Below are positions 19,465-30,366 of a DNA stretch of 64,000 nt, piece after piece; the stretch's first letter is position 1, and the number at the start of each line of letters is the position of its first letter. Origin of the DNA: Chamaesiphon minutus PCC 6605 (GTDB lineage Bacteria; Cyanobacteriota; Cyanobacteriia; Cyanobacteriales; Chamaesiphonaceae). The notes beneath the pieces are model-generated. The model was not told the DNA's origin, ran no database searches, and saw nothing but the letters and a program-made list of their open reading frames with translations. Both the position numbers and the translations under genes were made by a program. The stretch is from contig NC_019697.1 in NCBI RefSeq assembly GCF_000317145.1, positions 4,352,886 through 4,416,885 on the forward strand. The letters run 5' to 3'.

Positions 19465-19495
19465 AAAACCCAATTTATTCAAGAAGTCGGGTTTT
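19465..19495 (-). terminator. Terminator behind dapL
   Basis: AAAACCC (19465-19471) and GGGTTTT (19489-19495) flank a loop containing TTATTCAAGAAG. Read on the minus strand the hairpin follows the dapL stop and ends in a T-run. It resembles the neighbouring hairpin and one at 46.45 kb. Confidence 0.65.
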
Positions 19496-19501
19496 ATGCA
19501 T

Positions 19502-20740
19502 CTACTGAATCTTGAATTTATCTGCGATCCGTTGCATTGCTGTTTCGACATTTGCCCGACTATTAAATGCCGAAATGCGGAAATAACCTTCACCCGCAGC
19601 ACCAAAACCAGAACCAGGAGTACCGACAACAAAGCAATTTGTCAGTAACTTATCGAAGAATTCCCAACTAGATAAACCATTTGGAGTTTTTACCCATACA
19701 TATGGTGCATTAATCCCGCCAAAAACTTGCAATCCCGCAGCGGTTAGTTCTTTGCGAATAATTTGGGCGTTCTCCATGTAAAAGCTAATTAGTTCTTTGA
19801 CTTGAGCTGTGCCTTCGGGTGAATAAACCGCTTCCGCACCGCGTTGAACGATGTAGGAGACACCATTGAATTTAGTTGATTGGCGGCGATTCCATAGTTT
19901 CCATAGCTCGACATCGCTACCATCGGCAGCTTTGGCGGTGAGGGTTTTGGGTACTACTGTCAGCGCGCAACGGGTACCTGTAAAGCCAGCATTTTTGGAA
20001 AAAGACCGAAACTCGATCGCGCAATCCCGCGCCCCGTCGATTTCATAGATCGAATGCGGTAAACTCGGATCGGTGATAAAAGCTTCATAAGCTGCATCGA
20101 AGAAGATAATCGAGCCATTGGCTTTGGCATAATCTACCCACGCTTGCAGATGTGCTTTGGTAGCCGTCGCACCTGTCGGATTGTTGGGGAAACAGAGATA
20201 GATCAGATCGACTTTCTGGCTAGGAATTTGAGCGGTAAAATCATTTTCAGCGGTAATCGGCAGATATACCAAACCACCATACTCGCCCTTATCATTAGCA
20301 TCGCCAGTATTACCCGCCATGACATTGGTATCGACATAAACAGGATATACCGGGTCGGTGACCGCGATCGTGTTATCGTGGCCGAAGATGTCTAGAATGT
20401 TTCCACAGTCGCATTTTGAGCCATCGGAGATGAAGATTTCGTCAGCATCGATCGTACATCCTCGTGCCTGAAAATCATGCTTGGCGATCGCTTCGCGCAA
20501 CCAAGCATAACCTTGTTCGGGTCCATAACCTTTAAATTTCGATCGATCTCCCATATCCTCGATCGCATTTGTCATCGCCGTGCGACAAGCCACTGGCAAT
20601 GGTTCGGTGACATCACCAATTCCCAAGCGGATAATCGGCGCGTCGGGATTGGCTTGAGCGAAAGCATTGACGCGCCGCGCGATTTCGGGGAACAAGTAGC
20701 CAGCTTTGAGTTTGAGGTAGTTATTATTAATAGTTGCCAT
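19502..20740 (-). CDS. dapL: LL-diaminopimelate aminotransferase
   Basis: DapL converts tetrahydrodipicolinate directly to LL-diaminopimelate, the short lysine/peptidoglycan route used by plants and cyanobacteria. The 412 residues have the usual start [21 protein letters not shown], the substrate loop [23 protein letters not shown] near the cofactor, and the PLP-binding lysine in [16 protein letters not shown]. Its product feeds DapF, encoded at 3.75 kb. It stands alone, with a hairpin terminator behind it. Confidence 0.96.
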   Translation of the reverse strand: MATINNNYLKLKAGYLFPEIARRVNAFAQANPDAPIIRLGIGDVTEPLPVACRTAMTNAIEDMGDRSKFKGYGPEQGYAWLREAIAKHDFQARGCTIDADEIFISDGSKCDCGNILDIFGHDNTIAVTDPVYPVYVDTNVMAGNTGDANDKGEYGGLVYLPITAENDFTAQIPSQKVDLIYLCFPNNPTGATATKAHLQAWVDYAKANGSIIFFDAAYEAFITDPSLPHSIYEIDGARDCAIEFRSFSKNAGFTGTRCALTVVPKTLTAKAADGSDVELWKLWNRRQSTKFNGVSYIVQRGAEAVYSPEGTAQVKELISFYMENAQIIRKELTAAGLQVFGGINAPYVWVKTPNGLSSWEFFDKLLTNCFVVGTPGSGFGAAGEGYFRISAFNSRANVETAMQRIADKFKIQ

Positions 20741-20963
20741 AATTTCTGTCGCGAATCGTCATTCAACAGCTTACCGCAACCAGGCGCGATCCTCGAAGCC
20801 CACGAAATTGGTTCAGAATTCGATCTTACAGAGCGATCGGCACAACATTATAAAGCAAATTGGGGTAAAACTTAGCTGTTGCTAAGCTTTATCCCTGGCG
20901 TTTTTGGCGTAGAGAGCGTTGACTTTTAACACATATCAACCATCTGATTACTTTAAAAATAGT

Positions 20964-21662
20964 CTAATTTTTATTAGAGCTAGCCAATTTCTTTCTCATC
21001 CGAAAAGCTGCTGTACCACCAATAATCGTCCCGATAATAGTGAAAGGCTCAGGAACTGGTGAGGCTGCAATACTATATCCACCACTATTACCGCCAGGAA
21101 TATCACCAAAACTAAATGCTAATGTAGCTGTTGGTACTAACCCATCAGCATTTGAAAAGAAAGATCCCGTACTATCTATAACCCCAAAATCTACTCCACG
21201 AGTAGCCGCATTAAAGGAACCCCTGAATAGTGAGTTATTCGCAACAGTAAGATTTACACCGTTAGTGAAAGTAAAGGCTAGGTTACCACTTGTCAGTCTG
21301 TAATCAAAGGTATTGGGCGCGTTAACAGCATCAAACGCGAAAGTTGCTAAAGCAGAAGGCGTTATAGTATATGCCAAAGGAATAACAGGGAAAGATCCAC
21401 TGAAAGATTCACTTGCATCAGTAACAAACGCCAACGATCCAGGGTTAAATTGGACAGCAAATGTGTCACCAGCAACAGGATTTACCCCTTCAAAGAAATT
21501 TGTCGTCCCGTCTTGAAAAACTAATTGTCCACTATTAAGTACAACTGCTTTAACGGATTCCGCAGGAATAATTGCGGCGAAACCTATAGCTAAACTGCTA
21601 GCTGCGGCAATTTTCAGCGAAGTTGAAATCCCCAGTAAGTTTGTAAACTGTTTTATTTTCAT
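20964..21662 (-). CDS. Exported PEP-CTERM domain protein
   Basis: The 232-residue protein has an N-terminal signal (LKIAAASSLAIGFAAIIPAE) and a C-terminal sorting tail: VPEPFTIIGTIIGGTAAF followed by RMRKKL. This is the cyanobacterial form of PEP-CTERM (PEP motif, hydrophobic helix, basic end) recognised by exosortase/archaeosortase-type enzymes. The body between is Ser/Thr/Asn/Phe-rich beta-type sequence of no known family. It is probably an extracellular or surface protein. No exosortase gene is in the window. The upstream 650 bp are non-coding. Confidence 0.8.
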   Translation of the reverse strand: MKIKQFTNLLGISTSLKIAAASSLAIGFAAIIPAESVKAVVLNSGQLVFQDGTTNFFEGVNPVAGDTFAVQFNPGSLAFVTDASESFSGSFPVIPLAYTITPSALATFAFDAVNAPNTFDYRLTSGNLAFTFTNGVNLTVANNSLFRGSFNAATRGVDFGVIDSTGSFFSNADGLVPTATLAFSFGDIPGGNSGGYSIAASPVPEPFTIIGTIIGGTAAFRMRKKLASSNKN

Positions 21663-22313
21663 TATAAATCTCCTTTTCTTTAGTACAAATTACTCTTTAC
21701 ACCATTGTCTGTATCTATCCAAAATGGATGTTTAAAATGTAAAAGCTTTTCAGAAACAAAGTTCTTGTAATTCGATCGTAGCCCAACTTCTGAGGGGCTT
21801 GTAGATAGTGCCATCTATTTCAGTAAAGTGGCGTAGAAATCAGCTTGAGACTAGAGGAATTTCACAGCTAATTGAAAATATCAATAGTTAAATAATAAAA
21901 AAATTGCAATATCTAAATTTTTCAGCAAAATAGCTTAATTTAGCAGCTTGGATCGCCTTTACTAGAGCAGCAATTTTCTTAAGCAACAGTAAAATCAGTG
22001 AATACGTAGCAACGATCGATAAATATTTATGAATTGGAAGTTACTAATTTAGATACAAGATCGCAAGATCCAATCGTCGATCGGCCTCGATCCCATAGCC
22101 AGCAGAAGATCTAGCAAAACAGACAAATCTTGTATAATATAATACTCAATTGAAATTAGCTAAAAATATAAAAACGTACAAAATCGCCGACACTTCAGTG
22201 AATTTGTAGCTTCAAGATACGAGCGTGTCTTAAGATTTTGACTAGAGATCGAACCGATCTAATTTAGATCGACAATATTAGCAATAATAGTTAAATTTAG
22301 TGAGGATTTAGCC
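21663..22313. other. AT-rich non-coding interval, 651 bp
   Basis: Shared upstream region of the PEP-CTERM gene and aspA, which diverge. I see no gene. It is markedly AT-rich from 21860 to 22180 (for example TTGTATAATATAATAC at 22129-22144, a possible -10 region), and may hold regulatory sites for both genes. Confidence 0.45.
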
Positions 22314-23723
22314 TTGACAAATCTAGATGATTGCCGGATCGAGCGAGATTCGATGGGAGAACGCCAGATCCCAGCATCTGCCTACTATGGGATTCAAACA
22401 TTACGCGCGATCGAGAATTTCCCAATTAGCGGCTTAAAGCCACTGGCGACATATGTCGATGCGTGTGTGTTAATCAAAAAAGCCGCCGCGATTGCTAATG
22501 GTAGCTTGGGTTGTATCGATCCCGCAGTCAGTGAAGCTATTATCACAGCCGCTGACGAAATCTTGCAAGGCAATTTACGCGAGCAATTTGTCGTAGATGT
22601 TTATCAAGCTGGCGCGGGAACTTCCCACCATATGAATGTCAACGAAGTCTTAGCCAACCGCGCGCTGGAACTCTTGGGCGACATTAAGGGCAATTATCAG
22701 CGCGTCAATCCCAACGACCATGTGAATTACGGTCAATCTACAAATGATGTAATCCCTACCGCCATTCGCGTAGGGGGATTGCTCGCCCTGAAGCACACCT
22801 TAAATCCCGCACTAGAGAGCGCGATCGCCGCATTGGACAAAAAAGCGGTAGAATTCCAATCGATCGTCAAATCGGGGCGGACGCACATGCAAGATGCCGT
22901 CCCGGTGCGACTGGGCGATACATTTGGTGCATTCGCGCAGATATTACGCGACCATCACGCCAGAATTGCCAGTGCAGCCAGCGACCTCACGAAATTAGGT
23001 TTGGGTGGTAGTGCTGTCGGTACGGGATTAAATACTCATCCCGAATATCGATCGACTGTAGCGCGGATTTTGGGAGAATTAATCGGTCAACCCCTAACCG
23101 TCGCGCCACATTTGATGGCTGCGATGCAGAGTATGGCACCATTTGTAAATGTGTCTGGCAGCCTGCGCAATCTCGCCGCAGACCTAGTGAAAATCTCCCA
23201 CGACCTGCGATTGATGGATTCTGGCCCCAAGACAGGCTTTAAAGAAATTCAGCTCCCTCCCGTCCAACCTGGCTCGTCAATTATGCCTGGAAAGTACAAT
23301 CCCGTCATGGCAGAAATGATCTCGATGGTTTGTTTTCAGGTGATGGGATTCGATCGATCGATCGAAATGGCTGCCCAAGCTGGACAATTAGAATTAAATG
23401 TGATGATGCCCCTCATTGCCTACGATCTGATTCACAGTATCGAGATCTTAGGGAATGCAATTCACGCATTAACCGACCAATGTATCGTTGGGATAACAGC
23501 CAATCCCGAACGTTGTCGTAACTATGCCGAAGGCAGTTTGGCATTGGTAACCGCACTCAATACGCATATCGGTTATCTCAACGCCGCCAACGTCGCCAAA
23601 GAATCTCTAGCCACAGGTAAATCTCTCCGTCAAATCATCTTAGAGCAAGGATTGATGGAACCAGAGTTATTAGCCCAAGTTCTGGATCTAGAAGGCATGA
23701 GCGAGTTACCCCAATCAGACTAG
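22314..23723 (+). CDS. aspA: Aspartate ammonia-lyase
   Basis: AspA reversibly splits aspartate to fumarate and ammonia. The 469 residues start RIERDSMGERQIPASAYYGI, with the aspartase-type run YGIQTLRAIENFPIS, which distinguishes it from fumarase. The catalytic loop is GSSIMPGKYNPVMAEM; the usual sequence is GSSIMPGKVNP, so Tyr replaces Val next to the catalytic region. NYGQSTNDVIPTA and AGAGTSHHMNVNEV are also typical. The start is TTG 22314 with TGAGGA at 22300 as ribosome binding site. A strong bidirectional terminator separates it from psbA. Confidence 0.9.
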   Translation: MTNLDDCRIERDSMGERQIPASAYYGIQTLRAIENFPISGLKPLATYVDACVLIKKAAAIANGSLGCIDPAVSEAIITAADEILQGNLREQFVVDVYQAGAGTSHHMNVNEVLANRALELLGDIKGNYQRVNPNDHVNYGQSTNDVIPTAIRVGGLLALKHTLNPALESAIAALDKKAVEFQSIVKSGRTHMQDAVPVRLGDTFGAFAQILRDHHARIASAASDLTKLGLGGSAVGTGLNTHPEYRSTVARILGELIGQPLTVAPHLMAAMQSMAPFVNVSGSLRNLAADLVKISHDLRLMDSGPKTGFKEIQLPPVQPGSSIMPGKYNPVMAEMISMVCFQVMGFDRSIEMAAQAGQLELNVMMPLIAYDLIHSIEILGNAIHALTDQCIVGITANPERCRNYAEGSLALVTALNTHIGYLNAANVAKESLATGKSLRQIILEQGLMEPELLAQVLDLEGMSELPQSD

Positions 23724-23794
23724 GTGTTAGGTGTTAGGTGTTAGGTATGTAGTGCCTCATCCCTAAAGCCTAAAGCCTCTTTTACCCCCAACGC

Positions 23795-23832
23795 AAAAAC
23801 CCCCCTGACACCTAAGTATCAGGGGGGTTTTT
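23795..23832. terminator. Bidirectional terminator between aspA and psbA
   Basis: AAAAACCCCCCTGA (23795-23808) pairs perfectly with TCAGGGGGGTTTTT (23819-23832) around a 10-base loop. A- and T-runs on the two sides make it work for both convergent genes. Confidence 0.93.
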
Positions 23833-23854
23833 AATCTCTCAAATCAAACAGGTA

Positions 23855-24994
<1,140 letters not shown>

Positions 24995-24996
24995 TC

Positions 24997-25024
24997 ATAT
25001 TAGAGCATGTGTTGAGGTTTGTAA
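24997..25024 (-). promoter_or_regulatory. psbA promoter
   Basis: On the minus strand TTACAA (25019-25024) and TAATAT (24997-25002) are separated by 16 bp, fitting -35 and -10 elements of a sigma-A promoter. The start codon is 60 bp downstream, leaving an untranslated leader of about 50 nt, as usual for psbA. Confidence 0.65.
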
Positions 25025-25171
25025 AGCGTTTTCACAATTTTATTTTTGATTTCGATCGATATCTGGGAAATACAAGGGGATCGCAGCAGAAAACAAAGCT
25101 CTAGAACTAGCTTGGAGCCTGTTATTCAGTTAGATTATAAGACTCATAAATAAAATTAATCGATCGTCAGA

Positions 25172-25513
25172 TCAACCGGGCGGCCAAGTCATCATACGTT
25201 GACCTAATAAGTGCAGATGTAAGTGAAATACTGTCTGACCGCCATCTTTGCCAGTATTGATAACAATTCGGTAACCTTCTTTCAAACCTTCCTGAGCAGC
25301 TACTCTCGCAACTGTTAACAAAAGATAACCTAAAAGTTCGGTATCCTCAGGGGTCGCATCGGCCATCGACACGATCGGACGTTTGGGGATAATTAGAATA
25401 TGAACGGGTGCTTGCGGATTGACGTCGCGGAAAGCCATTACCAGATCGTCTTCATAGACGATATCTGCCGGAATTTCTTTACGAATGATTTTACTGAAAA
25501 TAGTTTCGGTCAT
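25172..25513 (-). CDS. HIT-family nucleotide hydrolase (HinT-like)
   Basis: The 113-residue protein carries the histidine triad VFHLHLHLLGQRMMTWPPG near its end and the family start TIFSKIIRKEIPADIVYEDD. HinT-type enzymes hydrolyse adenosine phosphoramidates and aminoacyl-adenylates. Length and motif order are typical of the PKCI/HinT branch. It stands alone, 104 bp from ycf66. Confidence 0.92.
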   Translation of the reverse strand: MTETIFSKIIRKEIPADIVYEDDLVMAFRDVNPQAPVHILIIPKRPIVSMADATPEDTELLGYLLLTVARVAAQEGLKEGYRIVINTGKDGGQTVFHLHLHLLGQRMMTWPPG

Positions 25514-25616
25514 AAAAGTCTAGCGGGGAGCGGGGGAAAAAATCTGGTTATGAAGATCGAAATTTAGACCTCAGATCGGTATTGCCGATCGATATTCGAT
25601 CGACTGTTATCTATAA

Positions 25617-26660
25617 TTAGTCTCGATCTGGCTTTCGATCTTCAACTTTGACTGTAGTTTGGGTGGCGTCAGTTGGGGTATTTTTGGCGACGGTTTCTGG
25701 GATGAGTGGCGATGATGGCAGTGGTTCTGGAGTGCTAGGCGCGGGTGTCGGCGGCTTCACTGCGCCGCCGAGGGGTTTGGGCGAAGATGGTTTGAGTTCT
25801 AATTGAATCCAGGCTTCATCCTCAGGCTGCTCTGGAGTTGTTGATTGAAGATTTGCAGCAGGTTCGGATTTGGTTACTGTTGGAGTCGTCGGTTGAATAT
25901 TGGAACCAGAATCAGGTTTGGCGGCTAGAGTTGTTGGTTGAGTATTTACGACAGGCTCGGATTTGGGTGCTGTTGGAGTCGTCGGTTGAATATTGGAACC
26001 AGAATCGGGTTTTGCTGCTGGATTCTGTGAGGTACTTGTAGAGAGATTGCTCGGCGGTGTGGCAACTGACTGTTTAGCAGGGGGTTGAGGCGGCGATACA
26101 ACTGATTGCGGCGGTACTTTGGTTGCTTCAGTGACGACAGGCTGTCGAGCTGGCGGAATTTTTACTTCAGAGAGTGGGATCTGGTTTGGTGCGGGTGGCT
26201 TGCTCTGACGCGATGGAATGGTTGCTGGTGCGGTGGTATTAGCAGCGACGCTCGCTCCAGGAGATTTTGCAGGCGGGACGCTGGGGGGAGTAGATTTGGT
26301 AGAAGTTGCTGTTTTGGCAGGAGGTTTAGCTGCTTTGGGCACCGAAGATCGATTGGCCTCTGGCTCGGCGGTTTTAGCCGTGCTGGTAATTGAAGCTTGC
26401 CGCTCGACGGCTACTAATTGGCGGCGCATTTTGACTATTTGCCATGCAAACCATCCCATCAATACAACACTGGAAGTCTGTCCGACTAAGATGCCCCCTG
26501 TGACTTGATGTGCATACAGCCATAAGAACAGAGCGTAAAAAAGGCCGACTCCACTCCAAATAAAATCATTTTTGCGATGGATTTCCGGCAATAAGAAGGC
26601 TGCGGCGTACAAACCGACGCTACCCGTACCCACCAAGACAGCTAAGATATATGCCAGCAT
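25617..26660 (-). CDS. Ycf66-family membrane protein with long low-complexity tail
   Basis: Residues 1-85 hold three hydrophobic helices (MLAYILAVLVGTGSVGLYAAAF; DFIWSGVGLFYALFLWLYAH; TSSVVLMGWFAWQIVKMRRQ) matching Ycf66. The remaining 260 residues are Pro/Ala/Ser/Thr/Lys-rich and disordered. They include a duplicated block (AAKPDSGSNIQPTTPT followed by KSEP, twice, about 33 residues apart), visible in the DNA as a direct repeat around 25860-26015. Ycf66 is conserved in cyanobacteria and many plastids, with no settled role. The length of the tail is unusual compared with plastid versions. Confidence 0.85.
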   Translation of the reverse strand: MLAYILAVLVGTGSVGLYAAAFLLPEIHRKNDFIWSGVGLFYALFLWLYAHQVTGGILVGQTSSVVLMGWFAWQIVKMRRQLVAVERQASITSTAKTAEPEANRSSVPKAAKPPAKTATSTKSTPPSVPPAKSPGASVAANTTAPATIPSRQSKPPAPNQIPLSEVKIPPARQPVVTEATKVPPQSVVSPPQPPAKQSVATPPSNLSTSTSQNPAAKPDSGSNIQPTTPTAPKSEPVVNTQPTTLAAKPDSGSNIQPTTPTVTKSEPAANLQSTTPEQPEDEAWIQLELKPSSPKPLGGAVKPPTPAPSTPEPLPSSPLIPETVAKNTPTDATQTTVKVEDRKPDRD

Positions 26661-26739
26661 TTTGATATAACACTCCTACAAGCCAACGTCTCTGACTAGA
26701 TTTAGCATCTCATAATCTTGGTGATTATCCAATGAAAGG

Positions 26740-26843
26740 CTTTAGGTATTAGGGATTAGCTGTTAGAGAATAGGGTATTTTTTGCCTTGTCCGTATTCCC
26801 TAAAGCCTAAAGCCTAAAACCTAAAGCCTAAAGCTTAAAACCT
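26740..26843. repeat. Tandem heptamer repeat (CCTAAAG-type)
   Basis: From about 26795 to 26842 the heptamer CCTAAAG/CCTAAAA is repeated about seven times with small changes, after reversed copies (GGCTTTAGGTATTAGGGATT) at 26740. Similar tracts occur at 23735-23780, 35478-35500, 37450-37492 and 49978-49992. These match the short tandemly repeated sequences known from cyanobacterial spacers. Confidence 0.75.
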
Positions 26844-27513
26844 AGACTGTTGCGGCTACAGCTTCGACTCGATCGGGTAATAGCTCGATATTGGTGAAGT
26901 TAAACTCAGTAGTAGTAGGCTGCCCATTTTCTTCAGCTTGAATGATTCGCTGACTGAGAATTTGGTAGTTGCCGACTTTTTGATAGTTGTCTTCAAAGAC
27001 GATCTTACCGCCTTTGACTTCTCCCGTTTGCGGATCGGCATAAACCGAGTCGTAGCGATGAGATAGATAGCCAGCACCAGTATCGTGACTGCTGAAGGTA
27101 TCGATCGTCACGACGATACCGTGAATGTGACGGTGAACGTGACAGACTTCATTATTACGGAGTTTGTACCGATCGCCTTCAGATTTACCACCCATGAGAA
27201 TTTCTACTGCACCTGTAGCGTCGGTTTCGCCATAGGAAAAAGTGTTTTTGCCATGAGTTGATTCAAAAGTGCGGCGCACGCGATGGATGGCAACTTCGTT
27301 GAGCTGTCCGAGAATGGCTTTGCGAGCTTCTTCATCGTCGATCCCCGCGACCTCAGCACTCAGATTTGCTTTGACGGCAACTGTGCCAGTCAAGACTAGA
27401 TCGCCATGCTTAAATTCTACTGTGGCAGTGTAGCCAGGAAAATTCGGCTCCCATGTATAGCGATTTTCGTAAGCTGCCTGAAATAGGTCTCGTGCCGATC
27501 GTGTTTCTGTCAT
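26842..27513 (-). CDS. DUF3386-family protein
   Basis: A 223-residue soluble protein beginning with ARDLFQAAYENRYTWEPNFP and GYTATVEFKHGDLVLTGTV, which I recall as DUF3386, a family shared by cyanobacteria and plant plastids. The middle is rich in His (CHVHRHIHGIVVTIDTFSSH), and the mostly beta-type sequence suggests a barrel-like or lipocalin-like fold. No function is known. The family name is from memory. It is divergent from the 212-residue unknown. Confidence 0.7.
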   Translation of the reverse strand: MTETRSARDLFQAAYENRYTWEPNFPGYTATVEFKHGDLVLTGTVAVKANLSAEVAGIDDEEARKAILGQLNEVAIHRVRRTFESTHGKNTFSYGETDATGAVEILMGGKSEGDRYKLRNNEVCHVHRHIHGIVVTIDTFSSHDTGAGYLSHRYDSVYADPQTGEVKGGKIVFEDNYQKVGNYQILSQRIIQAEENGQPTTTEFNFTNIELLPDRVEAVAATV

Positions 27514-27608
27514 CTTGTCTAAAATTTTGATTGGGTATGTAATCCTAGTTTAAAGATTTTTCGATCGATTTTCGTCTTAGCAGCATTAGATGCTAAATTA
27601 CGGGTAAG

Positions 27609-28247
27609 ATGACTATTTCAGACTCCCACCTCTCGATTGCCGATTTACATCCGGTCGCAACGGCTTTTGCGATCGAATGGCATGTATCGCTCTCGGAACT
27701 ATCTCAACCGCTAGAAGATAAACAAAGACTGGCCGCAGGATTATTATTGCAGCTATCACTAACCATCGATCGCCCGATCGCCAATGTCTGCGTCGAACGA
27801 ATCGATCGGATCGCTCCCACCGGACGGAATCAAGGGCTAATCGATTTTAAATTAATTTGTCGCCCTGTCGATCGACCTCAAGTTCATCTGGGAATTTGCG
27901 TGCTGCCATTTTTAGATCTAGAGCGCGTGGAGGAAGCTTGTACTCGACTTTTGGTGTATAAAGACTTCGGACTCGATCGATTGTGCTTGCTGCGCCAAGA
28001 CAATTTGATGGCCGATATTCAGCAGTTACCAACTTGCTTACCCAAGTTATTGTCTCCACAGATTGGCGGTCGGTTTATTCCGCTCAGACCTAAAGATATC
28101 GTTACGATCCTGACCGTGCTGTCAGTATTTCAGAACAAGCAACAACATCATGTAACGAATGAGATGATTTGTGCTTATTTACGGCAACCAAAATTGTCGG
28201 TCGAAAATGAGCTGATTAGCCGTATCGTTCTCACTGCTGGTTCGTAG
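27609..28247 (+). CDS. Conserved protein of unknown function, 212 aa
   Basis: I do not recognise a named domain. The protein is soluble, with a mixed helix/strand pattern: LEDKQRLAAGLLLQLSLTID, VHLGICVLPFLDLERVEEAC and a C-terminal segment PKDIVTILTVLSVFQNKQQH followed by VTNEMICAYLRQPKLSVENE. That last part could be a winged helix, so DNA binding is conceivable but unproven. Codon use matches core genes. It is followed by short tandem repeats and a miniature inverted-repeat element. Confidence 0.6.
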   Translation: MTISDSHLSIADLHPVATAFAIEWHVSLSELSQPLEDKQRLAAGLLLQLSLTIDRPIANVCVERIDRIAPTGRNQGLIDFKLICRPVDRPQVHLGICVLPFLDLERVEEACTRLLVYKDFGLDRLCLLRQDNLMADIQQLPTCLPKLLSPQIGGRFIPLRPKDIVTILTVLSVFQNKQQHHVTNEMICAYLRQPKLSVENELISRIVLTAGS

Positions 28248-28295
28248 AAGATAGTGGATAGTGGATAGTGGATCGCTGACTTAAGTTGCTACTTA

Positions 28296-28427
28296 ACTAA
28301 CCTCAGTTCGGGTTAAGGATATTGGCTTTGCTCCATTACCGCCGCTGATTGAAATCGGGGCGGACTTCGTAGCAAAAGCCGAGACTTCCAGTCTCCAGGC
28401 ATCTCTTAACCCGAACTGACGTTAACT
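28296..28427. mobile_element. Miniature inverted-repeat element with TCAGTTCGGGTTAAG ends
   Basis: TCAGTTCGGGTTAAG (28303-28317) and its exact reverse complement (28405-28419) face each other, with imperfect extension outward (TAACTAACC left, reverse complement TAGTTAACG right). The 87-bp interior has a second imperfect stem (GGCTTTGCT / AGCAAAAGCC) and no gene. The size of about 130 bp with about 20-bp terminal repeats fits a MITE. Confidence 0.65.
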
Positions 28428-28458
28428 AGTAAATTTATAAAGTATCGATCGCAAAAAT

Positions 28459-28842
28459 ATGGATATTATTACAACTTTACGTCAAGACTATGCCAAATTT
28501 CCGTTCGATCAAAGTTATGAGATTTATGCTGAAGACGTATATTTTAAAGACCCACTGACACAATTTCGTGGATTACCTCGCTATCGGAAAACGATCGAGT
28601 TTATCCAGAAATGGTTCGAGCATCCGCACTTAGAAATGTATGAAATCGATCGAGTCGATCGACTAATTACCACGCGCTGGTTGTTAAGCTGGAATACACC
28701 CCTACCCTGGCATCCAAGGATCGAAATCCCTGGCAAAAGCGAACTAACACTCAATGATGCAGATTTAATTATCAGTCATATCGACTACTGGGATCGATCG
28801 CCCCTAGATGTTTTGAAGCAGCACTTTAAGATTAGTGGATAA
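28459..28842 (+). CDS. DUF2358-family protein
   Basis: A 127-residue soluble protein with the pattern YEIYAEDVYFKDPLTQFRG followed by FIQKWFEHPHLEMYEIDR and TRWLLSWNTPLPWHPRIEI. This matches DUF2358, a small SnoaL/NTF2-like family of cyanobacteria and plastids with unknown function. Full length by comparison with the family as I remember it. It is convergent with argG. Confidence 0.78.
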   Translation: MDIITTLRQDYAKFPFDQSYEIYAEDVYFKDPLTQFRGLPRYRKTIEFIQKWFEHPHLEMYEIDRVDRLITTRWLLSWNTPLPWHPRIEIPGKSELTLNDADLIISHIDYWDRSPLDVLKQHFKISG

Positions 28843-28940
28843 TGGATGGTGAATGGTGGATAAGTGAGAAGGCTGGGAAAGGGGAGCATTTTTTTCTAAA
28901 TCCAAAATCCAAAATCCATCACCCATCCACCCATCCACTC

Positions 28941-30140
28941 CTATCTGTTCCGCTGTGACCAGACTCGTGTCGGTAGACCCCAGACATAGATAAAGCCTTC
29001 AGCCGCTTTGTGGTCGAAGAGATCGTCTTCGCCGTAGGTAGCTAAGTCCATATCGTAGAGACTGTAATCTGACTTCCGTCCGACCATCGTTGCATTGCCC
29101 TTAAATAGCTTAATCCGGATGGTTCCAGAAACTCTGGCTTGGGTTTGCTCGATAAAGGCATCTAAGGCAGCTTTAAGGGGCGAATACCACAGACCGTTGT
29201 AAACAATTTTGCTGTAAGTCTCTTCAATCCCCCGTTTGTATTGGGTGACATCGCCAGTGAGGGTAAGACTCTCTAGCTCTCGGTGTGCTTGGATCAGCAC
29301 GGATAAGGCGGGAACTTCATAGATTTCTCGCGATTTGATACCGACGAGCCGATTTTCTACCATGTCGATGCGGCCAATACCGTGATTGCCGACTAGTTGA
29401 TTCAATTTGGTAATCAGACTTACGGGATTTAGAGCTTCACCATCGATACTAACTGGACTACCCCGATCGAAGCCAATTTCGATGTATTCTGGTTCGTTAG
29501 GCGTATTCTCGATCGCTTTGGTGAGGGCGTAAACTTCTTCTAGGGGTTCTACCCAAGGGTCTTCGAGCGGCCCAGCTTCGATACTACGACCCAATAAATT
29601 AAGATCCACACTGTAGGGTGAAGATTTTTTCACGGGTGATGGAATCCCGCATTTTTCGCCATACGCAATCGTTTGTTCGCGGCTCATCCCCCATTCCCGG
29701 GCCGGGGCTAGCACTTTTAAATTAGGATTGAGAGCGGCGATGGATACGTCAAATCGCACTTGGTCATTACCTTTGCCCGTACAACCGTGAGCCACGGCAT
29801 CGGCACCATATTCTTCAGCGGCTTCAACTAGCAATTTAGCAATCAAGGGACGCGCTAGAGCTGTCGAAAGTGGATAGCGATTTTCGTAGAGAGCATTTGC
29901 CTTGAGTGCGGGAAACGCATAATCGGCGATAAAACGTTCTGTCGCATTGGCAACCAGCGACACGCTCGCACCAGAATTTAAAGCTTTTTGGCGAATCGGT
30001 TCTAATTCATCTCCCTGTCCCAAATCTGCGGCAAGGGTAATTACTTCTTCGACCCCCCACTCTTGTTTGAGATAGGGAATACACACAGATGTGTCTACCC
30101 CACCAGAATAAGCAAGCACAACTTTTTTAGCACGACCCAT
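28941..30140 (-). CDS. argG: Argininosuccinate synthase
   Basis: ArgG joins citrulline and aspartate, using ATP, in arginine synthesis. The 399 residues start with the PP-loop [18 protein letters not shown] and contain [35 protein letters not shown] and the end [18 protein letters not shown]. All are standard. It follows psbO on the same strand, but a very strong hairpin lies between them, so separate transcription is likely. Confidence 0.97.
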   Translation of the reverse strand: MGRAKKVVLAYSGGVDTSVCIPYLKQEWGVEEVITLAADLGQGDELEPIRQKALNSGASVSLVANATERFIADYAFPALKANALYENRYPLSTALARPLIAKLLVEAAEEYGADAVAHGCTGKGNDQVRFDVSIAALNPNLKVLAPAREWGMSREQTIAYGEKCGIPSPVKKSSPYSVDLNLLGRSIEAGPLEDPWVEPLEEVYALTKAIENTPNEPEYIEIGFDRGSPVSIDGEALNPVSLITKLNQLVGNHGIGRIDMVENRLVGIKSREIYEVPALSVLIQAHRELESLTLTGDVTQYKRGIEETYSKIVYNGLWYSPLKAALDAFIEQTQARVSGTIRIKLFKGNATMVGRKSDYSLYDMDLATYGEDDLFDHKAAEGFIYVWGLPTRVWSQRNR

Positions 30141-30175
30141 AGTGTAGTTTCACCTCGATAACGAGTTTTCATTAT

Positions 30176-30238
30176 AGGGGATAGGGGGTAGGGAATAGGG
30201 GGATAGGGGATAGGGGATAGGGGGTAGGGGGTAGGGAA
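30176..30238. repeat. GGGATAGG-type short tandem repeats upstream of argG
   Basis: A run of GGGATAGGGG/GGGTAGGG units covers most of this stretch, and complementary CCCCTATCCCC-type units lie at 30335-30362. Together they could pair across the hairpin at 30257-30290. No coding potential. Confidence 0.65.
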
Positions 30239-30256
30239 AATCAGTCTTTAAAAACA

Positions 30257-30290
30257 ACAGGTGCCGTATCGTTAACGATACGGCACCTGT
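30257..30290 (-). terminator. 34-bp perfect palindrome, terminator of psbO
   Basis: ACAGGTGCCGTATCGTT is followed directly by its exact reverse complement AACGATACGGCACCTGT, with no loop. Read on the minus strand it lies behind psbO and is followed by TGTTTTTA. The perfect dyad could also be a protein-binding site or a cruciform upstream of argG. Confidence 0.8.
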
Positions 30291-30366
30291 GAAGATATCT
30301 AAGTCGATCGAAGATAAAGTCTGGAGCTAGAAACTATCCCCTGTCCCCTATCCCCTATTCCCTAGA

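Noticed and set aside
26740-26843. Tandem CCTAAAG units looked at as a CRISPR-like array
   Set aside because: The units are contiguous heptamers without spacers; they are ordinary short tandem repeats.
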